A stretch of 20,626 bases of DNA from an uncultured Collinsella sp. (GCA_900549135.1 URNI01000025.1:1-20626), one strand, 5' to 3'. Numbered from the stretch's first letter, positions 1 through 7,351 are shown. The notes: generated by a model from the letters alone, not told the origin. Program-made: numbers and translations.

Positions 1-588
1 CCTCGAGAGCACGGCGTGGGCCACGCGCCATACGCGGCCAAAGCGCGCCTCCGAAAACGGAATGCGTCGCGTGCTCAGCCAATCCAGGCACTCAAACGCA
101 AGGTAGAAGGCGACGACCGCCAAGAGCATCCAGCCCGCGACGCCGATCCAGGCACAGATGACGCGCGCCTTGTCGCCAAGGACAAGCTCGGCGGAATCGA
201 TAAGATCGTAGCTGCGGCCGAACACCATGCAGATGGCAAAGAGCAGCGACGGCAGAATCACCGATGGGCGCCAAGCGTCGCCGCGGCCAAAGAACACGTA
301 GCGAAAGGGCAACGTGAGTAGGCAGGCCAGCGCGAGCAGCATGACCGCGTCGGTGTGACCGGCAAACGACAGGAGCACCTCGTAGCACACGTAAAGCATG
401 CCCGAGGCCTTTGGATCGATCGCCAGGACTGCATTGCTCGACACCGGGGCGGGATCGATGGAAAACGCCGTGGTCGCCAGCAGGGCGAGCAAAAAGGCGA
501 TGAGCGTCTGCTTGGCGGGATAGCGCTTAAACCAAACAATGCGAGCGGCGTCGCGCGCAGCTGTTGTGGAGAGGTCGGAATCCTTCAC
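1..588 (-). CDS. Polytopic membrane protein, N-terminal part (possibly DUF6020 family), runs off the window
   Basis: The frame is open from a GTG at 588 to the window edge, giving 196 residues and no stop, so the C-terminal part lies outside. After a short polar N-terminus (KDSDLSTTAARDAARIVWFK) there are about four hydrophobic segments, near residues 28-45, 80-100, 110-126 and 144-168. A WRPSVILPSLLFAICMVFGR stretch and the spacing of the segments resemble the N-terminal membrane half of DUF6020 proteins, which are large polytopic proteins of unknown function in gut actinobacteria and firmicutes. That assignment is from memory and tentative. The start is weakly supported: an AAAGG lies about 11 bases upstream. 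It follows lgt on the same strand but is separated from it by a strong hairpin (626-668), so co-transcription is uncertain. Confidence 0.55.
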   Translation of the reverse strand, partial: MKDSDLSTTAARDAARIVWFKRYPAKQTLIAFLLALLATTAFSIDPAPVSSNAVLAIDPKASGMLYVCYEVLLSFAGHTDAVMLLALACLLTLPFRYVFFGRGDAWRPSVILPSLLFAICMVFGRSYDLIDSAELVLGDKARVICAWIGVAGWMLLAVVAFYLAFECLDWLSTRRIPFSEARFGRVWRVAHAVLSR

Positions 589-625
589 AGTCCAAAAAGC
601 CTTTCTAGAAACCTATCAGAATCGG

Positions 626-668
626 CAAAACCACCACAAAGGTGCCTGTCCCCTTTGTGGTGGTTTTG
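626..668. repeat. 17-bp perfect hairpin after lgt (terminator-like, member of an interspersed hairpin family)
   Basis: The arms at 626-642 and 652-668 are perfect complements, with a 9-base loop TGCCTGTCC. The stem carries A and T tracts at its ends, so it can act as a terminator in either direction. It begins 5 bases after the lgt stop. The core AAAGG-loop-CCTTT resembles the hairpins at 14362-14392 and 14796-14826, which suggests a dispersed REP-like family used as gene-end hairpins. Confidence 0.7.
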
Positions 669-672
669 GTGG

Positions 673-1494
673 TTAGGCGTCCAGGTAGACGCGCTGGGGC
701 CGGTTGCGGCGACGGGCGAAGACGATGAGCGCCAGGCCCGCGATTACGAGCGGCAGGCTCAGCAGCTGACCCATGGTGATGACGCCGCCCAGCAGATAGC
801 CCAGCTGCGCATCGGGCACGCGCACAAACTCAATCAAAAAGCGAACGATGCCGTAGCCCATCACAAAGACGCCCATAAACGTACCCTGGGGCAGCAGTGG
901 TTTTTTGCGACTGAGCGCCTGCAGGATGCAAAAGAGCACGATGCCCTCAAGAAACGCCTCGTAGAGCTGGGAGGGATGGCGCGGCATATCGCCCGCGGTG
1001 CCGCCAAAGACCACACCCCAGGGCAGATCGGTCGGCTTGCCCCACAGCTCACCGTTCACAAAGTTGGCGCAACGTCCCAGGCACAGCGCCAGCGGAGCAC
1101 CGATAACGGCAAGGTCGGCGATGGTCCAGGCGTCGAGCTTATACATGCGGCACACGATGATGCCGCCCAAGATGCCGCCGACCAGGCCACCGTGGAAGCT
1201 CATGCCACCCTCGTTGGTGGCAAAGATCTCGAGCGGGTGGGCCCAATAGTAGCCATCGCCGTAAAAGACGACGTAGAACAGGCGCGCGCCGATTATAAGG
1301 CCAAAGACCGCGCCGACCACGACGCTCGTCAGGTCATCAATCGTGATGTTGAAGCCCCAGCGGCGCTGCGTGCGATACATGACGACTGCCGTAAGCAGGG
1401 CGCCGACCACATAGGCCAGACCGTACCAGTAGATCGTGATGGGGCCCGCCGAGATCGCGACGGGGTCAAGCATATGGTAGAGGTCGTTGAGCAT
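673..1494 (-). CDS. lgt: Prolipoprotein diacylglyceryl transferase Lgt
   Basis: Lgt transfers the diacylglyceryl group of phosphatidylglycerol to the lipobox cysteine of prolipoproteins in the cytoplasmic membrane, the first step of lipoprotein maturation. The 273-residue product has the family length and about seven hydrophobic segments. Family motifs are visible: MSFHGGLVGG with H101, GRCANFVNGELWG at 140-152 (the Lgt signature, with R141), RHPSQLYEA at 172-180, and RFLIEFVR near 218-225. H101, R141 and the C-terminal arginines match the residues known to be essential in E. coli Lgt. The frame is open for 20 more codons upstream, but the ATG at 1494 has an AGGGAG site six bases before it, so I chose that start. 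It lies 109 bases downstream of the NifU-like gene on the same strand and is followed at once by a strong hairpin. Confidence 0.97.
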   Translation of the reverse strand: MLNDLYHMLDPVAISAGPITIYWYGLAYVVGALLTAVVMYRTQRRWGFNITIDDLTSVVVGAVFGLIIGARLFYVVFYGDGYYWAHPLEIFATNEGGMSFHGGLVGGILGGIIVCRMYKLDAWTIADLAVIGAPLALCLGRCANFVNGELWGKPTDLPWGVVFGGTAGDMPRHPSQLYEAFLEGIVLFCILQALSRKKPLLPQGTFMGVFVMGYGIVRFLIEFVRVPDAQLGYLLGGVITMGQLLSLPLVIAGLALIVFARRRNRPQRVYLDA

Positions 1495-1521
1495 ATCGAT
1501 CTCCCTGCTCCCTACATACAA

Positions 1522-1554
1522 ATGCGGCCGCGGGCCTTGCGCTCGCAGCCGCAT
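1522..1554 (-). terminator. Weak possible terminator after the NifU-like gene
   Basis: A 7-bp inverted repeat (ATGCGGC at 1522-1528, GCCGCAT at 1548-1554) lies between the NifU-like stop and the lgt start. On the minus strand it is followed by TTTG only. The loop is long and GC-rich, so termination would be partial at best. Confidence 0.3.
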
Positions 1555-1603
1555 ATCTGGGCGTAACGTCTATGCGGAGCATGTCGTCCGCAGCTTTCGC
1601 ATC

Positions 1604-1882
1604 TTAGAACGGCGCGTACTCGTCGTACAGGTCATCGGTCTCGCCGGAAGCATTGACCTGCTCGACGCGGGTAACGCCGGGCACGTGCTCCTTCAGGATG
1701 CGCTCGATACCCATGGACAGAGTCAGTGCACTCATAGGGCAGCCGGCGCAGGCGCCCTGCAGTTCCAGCTTGACGACGCCCTCGTCGTCGACACCCACAT
1801 ACTCCATATCGCCGCCGTCGGCCTGCAGGTTGGGGCGGATCTCCTCAAGAACCTTCTTAAGCAGCTCTTCGTTAACAGCCAC
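1604..1882 (-). CDS. NifU-like C-terminal-domain Fe-S cluster scaffold protein
   Basis: This 92-residue protein is a stand-alone NifU C-terminal domain (Nfu type), which holds a transient [4Fe-4S] cluster between subunits and passes it to apo-proteins in the cytoplasm. The N-terminal helix with EEIRPNLQADGGD (residues 13-25) and the GACAGCPMS motif with C45 and C48 are the family hallmarks. The start is a GTG at 1882 preceded by AAAGGAG at five bases. It sits alone in a 109/170-base setting between lgt and the dCMP deaminase, with no other isc/suf genes nearby. The acidic C-terminal tail (about DDLYDEYAPF) is short and not part of the fold. The anaerobe-type Fe-S enzymes implied by the activase gene in this window are plausible clients, but that is inference. 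Confidence 0.93.
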   Translation of the reverse strand: MAVNEELLKKVLEEIRPNLQADGGDMEYVGVDDEGVVKLELQGACAGCPMSALTLSMGIERILKEHVPGVTRVEQVNASGETDDLYDEYAPF

Positions 1883-1904
1883 AGGGGCTCCTTTCTCACA
1901 ATAA

Positions 1905-1920
1905 CGCGGGCACGCCCGCG
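1905..1920. promoter_or_regulatory. GC-rich palindrome upstream of the NifU-like gene
   Basis: CGCGGGC-AC-GCCCGCG is a perfect 7-2-7 palindrome 23 bases upstream of the GTG start. It could be an operator or a 5' UTR hairpin. No convincing promoter was identified around it. A second small hairpin, GCCAAC-TGGC-GTTGGC at 2032-2047, follows the dCMP deaminase stop but has no T-run. Confidence 0.3.
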
Positions 1921-2052
1921 GACAGAAGATATGTTACTACAGCCATGTACCCGCTCACGAGCCGTCCATGCGCGCAGACGCGACTTTCACGAGTAGTCAA
2001 TTTGGGACGGGGCTCTTTGAGCTGTTTTGCCGCCAACTGGCGTTGGCACGCG

Positions 2053-2577
2053 CTACTGCTGAGCCTGTCCCCCGGTACCAATCTGGACATCGACGATGAC
2101 CTGGCGGTAGCTGATGCCGCAGGAGTCGAGAATGCGGCGGCTGATACGGCCGTCATCGGTGTCGGCATACTTATTGTCCAGGTAGACGACCTCGCCCACA
2201 CCCACCTGCGCCAGGATCTTGGCGCAGTCGTGGCACGGGAACAGCGTGACGTAGACCGTGGAACCCTCGAGGTCTTTGAGCGAGCCGCGGTAGTTGAGCA
2301 CGGCGTTGGCCTCGGCATGCACCACGTAGTTGTGCTTATCCTGCAATGGGTCGTCGCTCGTGCCCCACGGGAAAAAGTCGTCGTTGAGCGCCGAGGGCGT
2401 ACCGTTGTAGCCCACCGAAAGGATGCGGTGGTTGGTGTTGGCGATGCACGCGCCCACCTGCGTGTTGGGGTCTTTACTGCGGCGCTGCGCGGCAATGGCC
2501 ACGCTCATAAAGAACTCATCCCAGCTAATAACGTCGCGGCGCTTGCCCGACGCAGTTTGATGAAGATCGTCCGACAT
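2053..2577 (-). CDS. Deoxycytidylate (dCMP) deaminase / ComEB-like
   Basis: This is a zinc-dependent dCMP deaminase-family protein that would convert dCMP to dUMP for thymidylate synthesis in the cytoplasm. The 174-residue product has the full cytidine/deoxycytidylate deaminase signature: HAEANA at 87-92 (H87 zinc ligand, E89 proton shuttle) and PCHDC at 114-118 (C115 and C118 zinc ligands). SKDPNTQVGACI and GYNGTP are also typical of the dCMP deaminase branch. The frame extends 24 codons upstream, but only the ATG at 2577 has a strong ribosome site (GGAGGTG, about six bases away), so the shorter start is used. It lies 82 bases after coaX. The gene is called comEB in Bacillus, but nothing here links it to competence. 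Confidence 0.93.
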   Translation of the reverse strand: MSDDLHQTASGKRRDVISWDEFFMSVAIAAQRRSKDPNTQVGACIANTNHRILSVGYNGTPSALNDDFFPWGTSDDPLQDKHNYVVHAEANAVLNYRGSLKDLEGSTVYVTLFPCHDCAKILAQVGVGEVVYLDNKYADTDDGRISRRILDSCGISYRQVIVDVQIGTGGQAQQ

Positions 2578-2611
2578 GGCAGACACCTCCGTAATCGCAA
2601 CAGTTTGACCC

Positions 2612-2617
2612 ATTGTA
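2612..2617 (-). promoter_or_regulatory. Possible -10 element for the dCMP deaminase
   Basis: TACAAT on the minus strand, 35 bases before the chosen start, matches TATAAT at five of six positions. No good -35 is visible 16-18 bases upstream, so this is weak support for a separate promoter within the coaX run. Confidence 0.25.
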
Positions 2618-2651
2618 GCAGGTGGAAGGTGGAGACGTTTTTGTCCCACCG

Positions 2652-2674
2652 CCCCATCGCTACGCGCGACGGGG
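2652..2674 (-). terminator. Hairpin overlapping the coaX stop codon
   Basis: The arms at 2652-2660 and 2666-2674 pair over 9 bp, one pair being G-U, with a 5-base loop. The stem spans the TAG of coaX. No T-run follows directly, so this may be a weak terminator or a mRNA 3' stabiliser. Confidence 0.3.
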
Positions 2675-3511
2675 CTTTTGATTGATGTGGTAGAGCTCGG
2701 CCAGGCCGCGAAGCGTCAACGCGTCATCGACCGTCAGGCTATGACCGACAAGGGCCGCAAGCGCCTCGGCATCGTCGCCGGTAATGACGATGGGCACGCT
2801 GCCCTCCCCCGCCGCCTTGGTCGCGCGCATCTCGGCGAGCACCATGTCGAGCATGCCGTCGATGCGGGCCACCTCGCCCAGAACCACGCCCGAGCGCATG
2901 GCCTCACGCGTGTTGCGGCCGATGACATGCGTCGGCGCCGAGGGCTCAACCTGAGGCAGGCGCGCTGCTGCCGCCGAAAGCGAACGGGCGCCGAGGGCCA
3001 GGCCTGGCGCGATAACGCCGCCGACAAAGGTACCGTGCGCGTCGATGACCTCGATATTGGTCGTCGTGCCCAGGTCGATCACGATGCACGGCGAGCCGTA
3101 GACGGCACGGGCCGCCACGGCATCGGCGATGCGGTCGGGGCCGATCTCGGCCGGATCGTCGTAGTGCACGGGCATGCCGGTCTTAAGTCCCGGCCCCACG
3201 GTGAGCACGCGCCCCGTGCAGGTGCGGGAAAGCGCCGCCTTCCACGGGCGCTCGAGCGCCGGGACCACGCAGCTCAGCACAGCAGCCGCGGGCACAAGCG
3301 CACCCGGCATGGCCGCATCGGCCGCCAGTGCGGCCATGACCTGCACGAGACGCATGCGTGCCTCGTCTGCTGTGATGCTCGACGGCGTGGTGATCTCGCA
3401 CGTCGCAAGCGGACATTCCTGCGCCGCGGCCGAATCCTCTGCAAACAGGCCAAAGCGAATGAACGTGTTGCCCACGTCGACCGTCAATATATATGCGCAC
3501 CCATTAAGCAT
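2660..3511 (-). CDS. coaX: Type III pantothenate kinase CoaX
   Basis: CoaX phosphorylates pantothenate with ATP, the first step of coenzyme A synthesis, and belongs to the ASKHA fold. The 283-residue product carries the type III motifs: an N-terminal phosphate loop DVGNT at 12-16, GPDRIAD at 124-130, DLGTTT at 146-151, and GGVIAPG at 164-170. Length is slightly above the usual 255-265, with an Ala-rich insertion around residues 60-80. The start is the ATG at 3511 with GGAG eight bases upstream; the frame is open 18 codons further but without a ribosome site. It is the first gene of the leftward run and is divergent from the OPT transporter. Type III kinases are insensitive to CoA feedback, so transcriptional control may matter more. 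The upstream palindrome at 3560-3577 is a candidate, by inference only. Confidence 0.95.
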   Translation of the reverse strand: MLNGCAYILTVDVGNTFIRFGLFAEDSAAAQECPLATCEITTPSSITADEARMRLVQVMAALAADAAMPGALVPAAAVLSCVVPALERPWKAALSRTCTGRVLTVGPGLKTGMPVHYDDPAEIGPDRIADAVAARAVYGSPCIVIDLGTTTNIEVIDAHGTFVGGVIAPGLALGARSLSAAAARLPQVEPSAPTHVIGRNTREAMRSGVVLGEVARIDGMLDMVLAEMRATKAAGEGSVPIVITGDDAEALAALVGHSLTVDDALTLRGLAELYHINQKPRRA

Positions 3512-3538
3512 CGTCGGCGCTCCTTTCGTCTGCCCAGC

Positions 3539-3544
3539 AGTATA
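3539..3544 (-). promoter_or_regulatory. Possible -10 element of coaX
   Basis: TATACT on the minus strand, 27 bases before the coaX start, matches the consensus at five of six positions. The -35 is poor. Confidence 0.35.
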
Positions 3545-3559
3545 TCGCCTACCTAAACC

Positions 3560-3577
3560 AGTCATCCCAAAATGACT
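3560..3577. promoter_or_regulatory. Inverted repeat between divergent coaX and OPT genes
   Basis: AGTCAT-CCCAAA-ATGACT is a 6-6-6 perfect inverted repeat. It lies between a leftward TATACT (3539-3544) and a rightward TATACT (3588-3593), so a bound regulator could act on both directions. The regulator is unknown. Confidence 0.35.
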
Positions 3578-3587
3578 ACCTTGCGGC

Positions 3588-3593
3588 TATACT
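3588..3593 (+). promoter_or_regulatory. Possible -10 element of the OPT transporter
   Basis: TATACT matches the consensus at five of six positions and lies 110 bases before the OPT start, leaving a leader of roughly 100 bases. No good -35 is visible at 16-18 bases. Confidence 0.35.
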
Positions 3594-3640
3594 GGTGCGC
3601 GGTCGTTTGCGAGCTCACGCGGCGGCCCTTGGTAACCCGA

Positions 3641-3685
3641 CTTCCCGCGCCGTATCCGTAACGGCGCTCCCGGGGGAAGCGGATA
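3641..3685 (+). promoter_or_regulatory. Pseudoknot-capable leader immediately upstream of the OPT ribosome site
   Basis: A 7-bp stem (3647-3653 with 3661-3667) is extended by a 6-bp outer stem (CTTCCC at 3641-3646 with GGGAAG at 3674-3679). The 7-base loop contains ATCCG (3654-3658), complementary to CGGAT (3680-3684), which begins directly after the outer stem. This makes an H-type pseudoknot six bases before AAAGGAG. It could control translation, as pseudoknot riboswitches do. I recognise no known class. Confidence 0.4.
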
Positions 3686-3703
3686 TACGCAAAGGAGTTT
3701 TAT

Positions 3704-5407
3704 ATGAGCAATCCCTCGAACCGTGCCTCGATGCGCGGGCAACTCACGCTGCGCGGCGTCGTCATCGGCGTCCTTGGCTGCGTGATCATCACGGCGAGCT
3801 CGGCCTACACGGCCCTCAAGATGGGCGCACTCCCCTGGCCGATCATTTTCGCTGCCGTCATCTCGCTGTTCTTCCTGAAGCTCATGGGCAACGCCAGCCT
3901 CAACGAGGCAAACGTCACCCACACCATCATGTCCGCAGGCGCCATGGTCGCCGGCGGTCTGGCGTTTACCATCCCGGGCGCCTGGATGCTGGGCTATGCC
4001 GATCAGATCAGCTGGCTCGACATGTTTATCGTGGCACTCGCCGGCACTATCCTGGGCCTGCTGGCCACGGCACTCATCCACCGTCACTTTATCGTGGACG
4101 CCGCGCTTGAGTTCCCCACCGGCAACGCCGCAGCTCAGACCCTGCGCGCGACCGAGGCCGGCGGCAAGACCGGCAAGCAGCTCTTTGGCTCCATGGCCAT
4201 CGCCGGCATCTACAGCGTGCTGCGCGACGCTCTGGGCATTGTGCCCAGCATGTTGTGCACGCTCAACATCCCCGGCGTGACCTTTGCCATCTATAACTCG
4301 CCCATGTTGCTGTCCATCGGCTTTTTGGTGGGCTTCGCCCCCGTCGCGTTCTGGTTTGCTGGCGCGCTGCTGGGCAATTTTGGCATCATCGTCGGCGGCA
4401 CCGCTGCCGGCCTGTTCGATGTTGTGACCGCGCAGGGTATCGTCAAGTCCCTCGGTATGGGCCTTATGATGGGCTTTGGCGTCGCCGTCGTCCTTAAGGA
4501 CATCCTGCCGCAGGTCGCCGGTATCGTCCGCGGCCTCGCCGCCGACAGCTCCACCGACACCGACGAGCAATCGCTCATCTCGGGCTCGCTTAAGCTCGAC
4601 GCCGGCATCATCGGCCTGGGCACCGCCGCCATCGCCGTGATCGTTGCCATCGCGCTCGACCTCGGTCCCGTCCCGGCCGTCATCGTCACGCTGTTCACCT
4701 TTGTCACCACCATCATGAGTGCGCAGAGCTGCGGCCAGACGGGTATCGACCCCATGGAGATCTTCGGCCTCATCGTCATGCTCATCGTGGCAGCCTTCGC
4801 GCAGCTCGCACAGGTCAAGCTGTTCTTTATCGCCGGCATCGTGGCCGTGGCGTGCGGCCTTGCGGGCGACGTCATGAACGACTTTAAGGCCGGAGCCGTA
4901 CTGGGTACCAACCCGCGTGCACAGTGGGTCGGCCAGGCCATTGGCGGCATCGTGGGCGCCCTGGTCGCTGCCGCCGTCATGGTCGCGCTCGTCACCGCCT
5001 ATGGTCCGGACGCCTTTGGCCCCGACAAGAGCTTTGTGGCCGCGCAGGCAAGCGTCGTCGCTACCATGGTCTCGGGCATCCCGAGCGTGCCGTGGTTTGC
5101 GGGCGGTTTTATCGCCGGCATCGTCATGTACTGGCTCGGCATTCCGGCCATGATGATCGGTCTGGGCGTGTACCTGCCGTTCTACATGTCGCTCACGGCC
5201 TTCTTGGGCTCCTGCGTCAAGCTCGCCTACGACAAGTGGGCCGCACACCGCGACGCCGAGGCAGGCCTTTCGGACGAGGAGAAGGCTGCCAAGGACGCCG
5301 CCTTCCAGGAACAGGGCTTGGTTGTCGCCAGCGGCCTGCTCGGCGGTGAGTCCATCGTCGGCGTTATCCTGGCGTTTGTCTCCGTCGGTTTGAGCCTGCT
5401 GGGATAA
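3704..5407 (+). CDS. OPT-family oligopeptide transporter
   Basis: This is a proton-coupled membrane transporter of the OPT family, which imports peptides or metal chelates. The 567-residue product is hydrophobic almost throughout, with about 14 predicted membrane segments. It starts with a short polar N-terminus followed by LTLRGVVIGVLGCVIITASS, the usual start of bacterial OPT proteins. LEFPTGNAAAQTLRA near residues 136-150 is a typical OPT element. A charged cytoplasmic insert near residues 508-535 (KWAAHRDAEAGLSDEEKAAK) and the following LVVASGLLGGESIVGV segment are also usual in the family. The ATG at 3704 has AAAGGAG six bases upstream. The gene is single, with its own pseudoknot-capable leader and a strong terminator at 5433-5470. 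The substrate cannot be read from the sequence. Confidence 0.92.
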   Translation: MSNPSNRASMRGQLTLRGVVIGVLGCVIITASSAYTALKMGALPWPIIFAAVISLFFLKLMGNASLNEANVTHTIMSAGAMVAGGLAFTIPGAWMLGYADQISWLDMFIVALAGTILGLLATALIHRHFIVDAALEFPTGNAAAQTLRATEAGGKTGKQLFGSMAIAGIYSVLRDALGIVPSMLCTLNIPGVTFAIYNSPMLLSIGFLVGFAPVAFWFAGALLGNFGIIVGGTAAGLFDVVTAQGIVKSLGMGLMMGFGVAVVLKDILPQVAGIVRGLAADSSTDTDEQSLISGSLKLDAGIIGLGTAAIAVIVAIALDLGPVPAVIVTLFTFVTTIMSAQSCGQTGIDPMEIFGLIVMLIVAAFAQLAQVKLFFIAGIVAVACGLAGDVMNDFKAGAVLGTNPRAQWVGQAIGGIVGALVAAAVMVALVTAYGPDAFGPDKSFVAAQASVVATMVSGIPSVPWFAGGFIAGIVMYWLGIPAMMIGLGVYLPFYMSLTAFLGSCVKLAYDKWAAHRDAEAGLSDEEKAAKDAAFQEQGLVVASGLLGGESIVGVILAFVSVGLSLLG

Positions 5408-5432
5408 ACCCAACAACAACGTACCCGTACAG

Positions 5433-5470
5433 AGCGCGGGGTCGGAGACCATCCGGCCCCGCGCTTTTTT
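5433..5470 (+). terminator. Rho-independent terminator of the OPT gene
   Basis: A 13-bp GC-rich stem (5433-5445 with 5453-5465, one G-U pair), 7-base loop and a run of six T. It lies 26 bases after the OPT stop. Confidence 0.92.
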
Positions 5471-5547
5471 GTCTATTTGACTCTTATGATCCTCACGGCG
5501 TTTTTAGTCATACCGATTGGCCTGACTTCCAGGTCAACAAACCCTGT

Positions 5548-5576
5548 CTGACACCTCGCTCAACGCGGTGTAGAGT
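5548..5576 (+). promoter_or_regulatory. Sigma-70-type promoter of the DUF389 gene
   Basis: CTGACA (5548-5553) and TAGAGT (5571-5576) are separated by exactly 17 bases and match the consensus at five and four positions. The predicted start is about 40 bases before the gene. An imperfect TGAC/GTCA inverted repeat lies just upstream near 5523-5536. Confidence 0.6.
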
Positions 5577-5622
5577 AAAGACGACGGGCGGGATACGCGG
5601 CACGTGCCAGAACGAGGTGGAC

Positions 5623-6762
5623 ATGGAACTCGATAAACAACAGCTCAAGCGACTGCGCGAGCGCCATCATCGGCGCCATGGCATCCGCCCCGCCCACAGC
5701 GAGGCCATGGAGAACGCAAGCCGCTTTCTAAAGCGGGCATTCAACATTCGCGAGGGACGCGCGCCCTATCACGTGATTCGCAAGCGCTTTGTAAACGGGG
5801 CGCGCCTGACTGGCTCACACTTATGCATCTTGATCATTGCCATGTTGATCGCGAGCATCGGCCTCGATATCGACTCGGATATCGCCATTGTAGGCGCCAT
5901 GCTCATCTGCCCGCTCATGGGCTCGGTCCTTGCCATGGCATACGGCATCGCCACGCTCGACCGCGAGATTACCCTTGAGGCCGTCGCGAGCTTGGCTCTG
6001 CAGATGGCCTTTTGCCTGGTCACGTCCACGTTGTACTTTAAGCTCTCGCCCCTTGGCACCACCACGGCCGCCATCATCGACAATTCGACACCGACTGTGT
6101 GGGACCTTGCCGTCGCGCTCGCGGGCGGCTTTGCGGGTGGCCTGGGCAACTCGCGCGACCAGGAACCCGCCACGCTCATCGCCGGGGTGGCTGTGGCGAC
6201 CGCACTCATGCCGCCCCTGTGCGCGGCGGGCTATGGCATCGCCATCGCAAGCGGGTCATTGTTTCTCTCGGCGCTTTATGAGTTTGGCATCAACGTGGTC
6301 TTTATCGCGCTGGCTGCCGAAGCCGTTCTGCTTCTTTTGCGCGTGCCGCTCAAGCGCGACCTGAACGGCGACGGTATTGTGACTGCCGAGGAAGATGCCG
6401 AGGTCGACGAGCTATCACGCAAGGTGCGCCGCCGCATCATTGTGGGCACGGTAGTCTTTGCCATCCCCTGCATCGTTATGACGGCGGGTTCCATTGGCTC
6501 GGCGCAGGCCGGCGTGCAGGACGGCTACGGCGTGACCGAAACCACGCGCGAGCTTGCGGCGGTGCTGCCAGGCTTTAAGGATTACACCGTCGCCGTCGAG
6601 ACCTCGGCCACCGAAGGCGATGAGGAAGGCATCGTCGAGCGCGAGATTGTCGCCCATGTGACGACAAGCGAGGCGCTTGGGGCGCACGACCGTCACGTCG
6701 CCCGCAAGCTCATCGACCTCAACGTGCCCGAACTCGATCGCGTGGAGTTCGATGTGAAGTGA
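5623..6762 (+). CDS. DUF389 polytopic membrane protein with an EF-hand-like loop
   Basis: The product belongs to the DUF389 (TIGR00341-like) family of membrane proteins of unknown function. The 379-residue product has a basic, His/Arg-rich N-terminus (residues 5-40), then hydrophobic segments from about 65 to 240. Conserved-looking membrane motifs include IVGAMLICPLMGS, GGLGNSRDQEPATLIAGVAVATALMPPLCAAGYG and a last segment near 270-290. Between them, residues 246-257 (DLNGDGIVTAEE) fit the canonical 12-residue EF-hand calcium loop, which is not something I associate with this family. The C-terminal 90 residues are soluble and acidic. A GTG at 5617 is in frame, but the ATG at 5623 has GAGGTGG correctly placed, so it is preferred. 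It has its own promoter and faces an arylsulfotransferase remnant. Confidence 0.88.
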   Translation: MELDKQQLKRLRERHHRRHGIRPAHSEAMENASRFLKRAFNIREGRAPYHVIRKRFVNGARLTGSHLCILIIAMLIASIGLDIDSDIAIVGAMLICPLMGSVLAMAYGIATLDREITLEAVASLALQMAFCLVTSTLYFKLSPLGTTTAAIIDNSTPTVWDLAVALAGGFAGGLGNSRDQEPATLIAGVAVATALMPPLCAAGYGIAIASGSLFLSALYEFGINVVFIALAAEAVLLLLRVPLKRDLNGDGIVTAEEDAEVDELSRKVRRRIIVGTVVFAIPCIVMTAGSIGSAQAGVQDGYGVTETTRELAAVLPGFKDYTVAVETSATEGDEEGIVEREIVAHVTTSEALGAHDRHVARKLIDLNVPELDRVEFDVK

Positions 6763-6831
6763 TGCGGAACGTGAAGTGGACCCGGCGCGAACGCGCGCAG
6801 CCACGGGGCACAGGCACAGCCAAGCGCGGCC

Positions 6832-7308
6832 CTACAGATCGTACTTGTACACGCGGTAGATGTACTTCTCGGCTTCCATCTCGTAGGTGGCGATGGGCAG
6901 TCCGTAGCGGTCGTACTCGATAAAGGTCTTGGCCATGCCCGATGCCACGAGCATGCTGTTCGAATTGCCGACGCGCTGCGCACTGCTCACATAGCCCGAA
7001 AACGGCACGGCGATCTGGTCCTCAAGTTCGTAGGTGCGCGCCGTCTCGTCCACTGTAAAGATGCGCCCAAACGAATGCGTGCCCTTGTTGTAGTCGGTCA
7101 CCACCGCGGCGCCCAGCTGGCCCCAGTCGAACTTGGGATAGCTCTCAGCCGCACCAAAGTTGTTGTCGTACAGCAGCACCTGGTAGCGACCAGTCGTTGC
7201 CATGTCAGAACTCGGCAGATACGTCACGCTGTGCTGGCCCGCATTGAGCGAAAAATCGCCCTGGGCCTGCAGTAACTTGTCCTCAAAGCCCGAACCGGCC
7301 CATTGCCA
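6832..7308 (-). pseudogene. 3' remnant of an aryl-sulfate sulfotransferase gene
   Basis: The minus-strand frame ending at 6832 encodes about 150 residues that look like the C-terminal part of arylsulfotransferases (ASST, which move sulfate between phenols). Visible pieces are FSLNAGQHSVTYLP, a VLLYDNNFGAA loop and YVSSAQRVGNSNSMLVASG, ending in YRVYKYDL. Full ASST proteins are about 550-600 residues, so roughly three quarters is missing. Upstream in the same frame there is a TGA at 7336-7338 and no credible start. The best start inside is a GTG at 7227, which would begin in the middle of the domain. A strong ribosome site (GAAAGGAGT at 7308-7316) precedes an ATG at 7303 that is out of frame and stops after six codons. 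The sequence therefore looks like a deletion junction. Confidence 0.7.
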
Positions 7309-7351
7309 CTCCTTTCTATTTCTGGATCCATCTTCTCACTGTTGGCGGACG

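Noticed and set aside
355..1566. A 403-codon plus-strand frame opposite lgt
   Set aside because: It runs through the hairpin at 626-668 and lies opposite Lgt signature motifs; composition is shadow-like.
2678..3556. A 292-codon plus-strand frame opposite coaX
   Set aside because: Arg/His/Ala-rich without domains; coaX on the other strand has all kinase motifs.
3587..5452. A 621-codon open frame on the minus strand opposite the OPT gene
   Set aside because: Its product is a His/Asp/Gly-rich low-complexity string without domains, the usual mirror of a GC-rich membrane protein gene. The plus strand has a clear family match, ribosome site and terminator.
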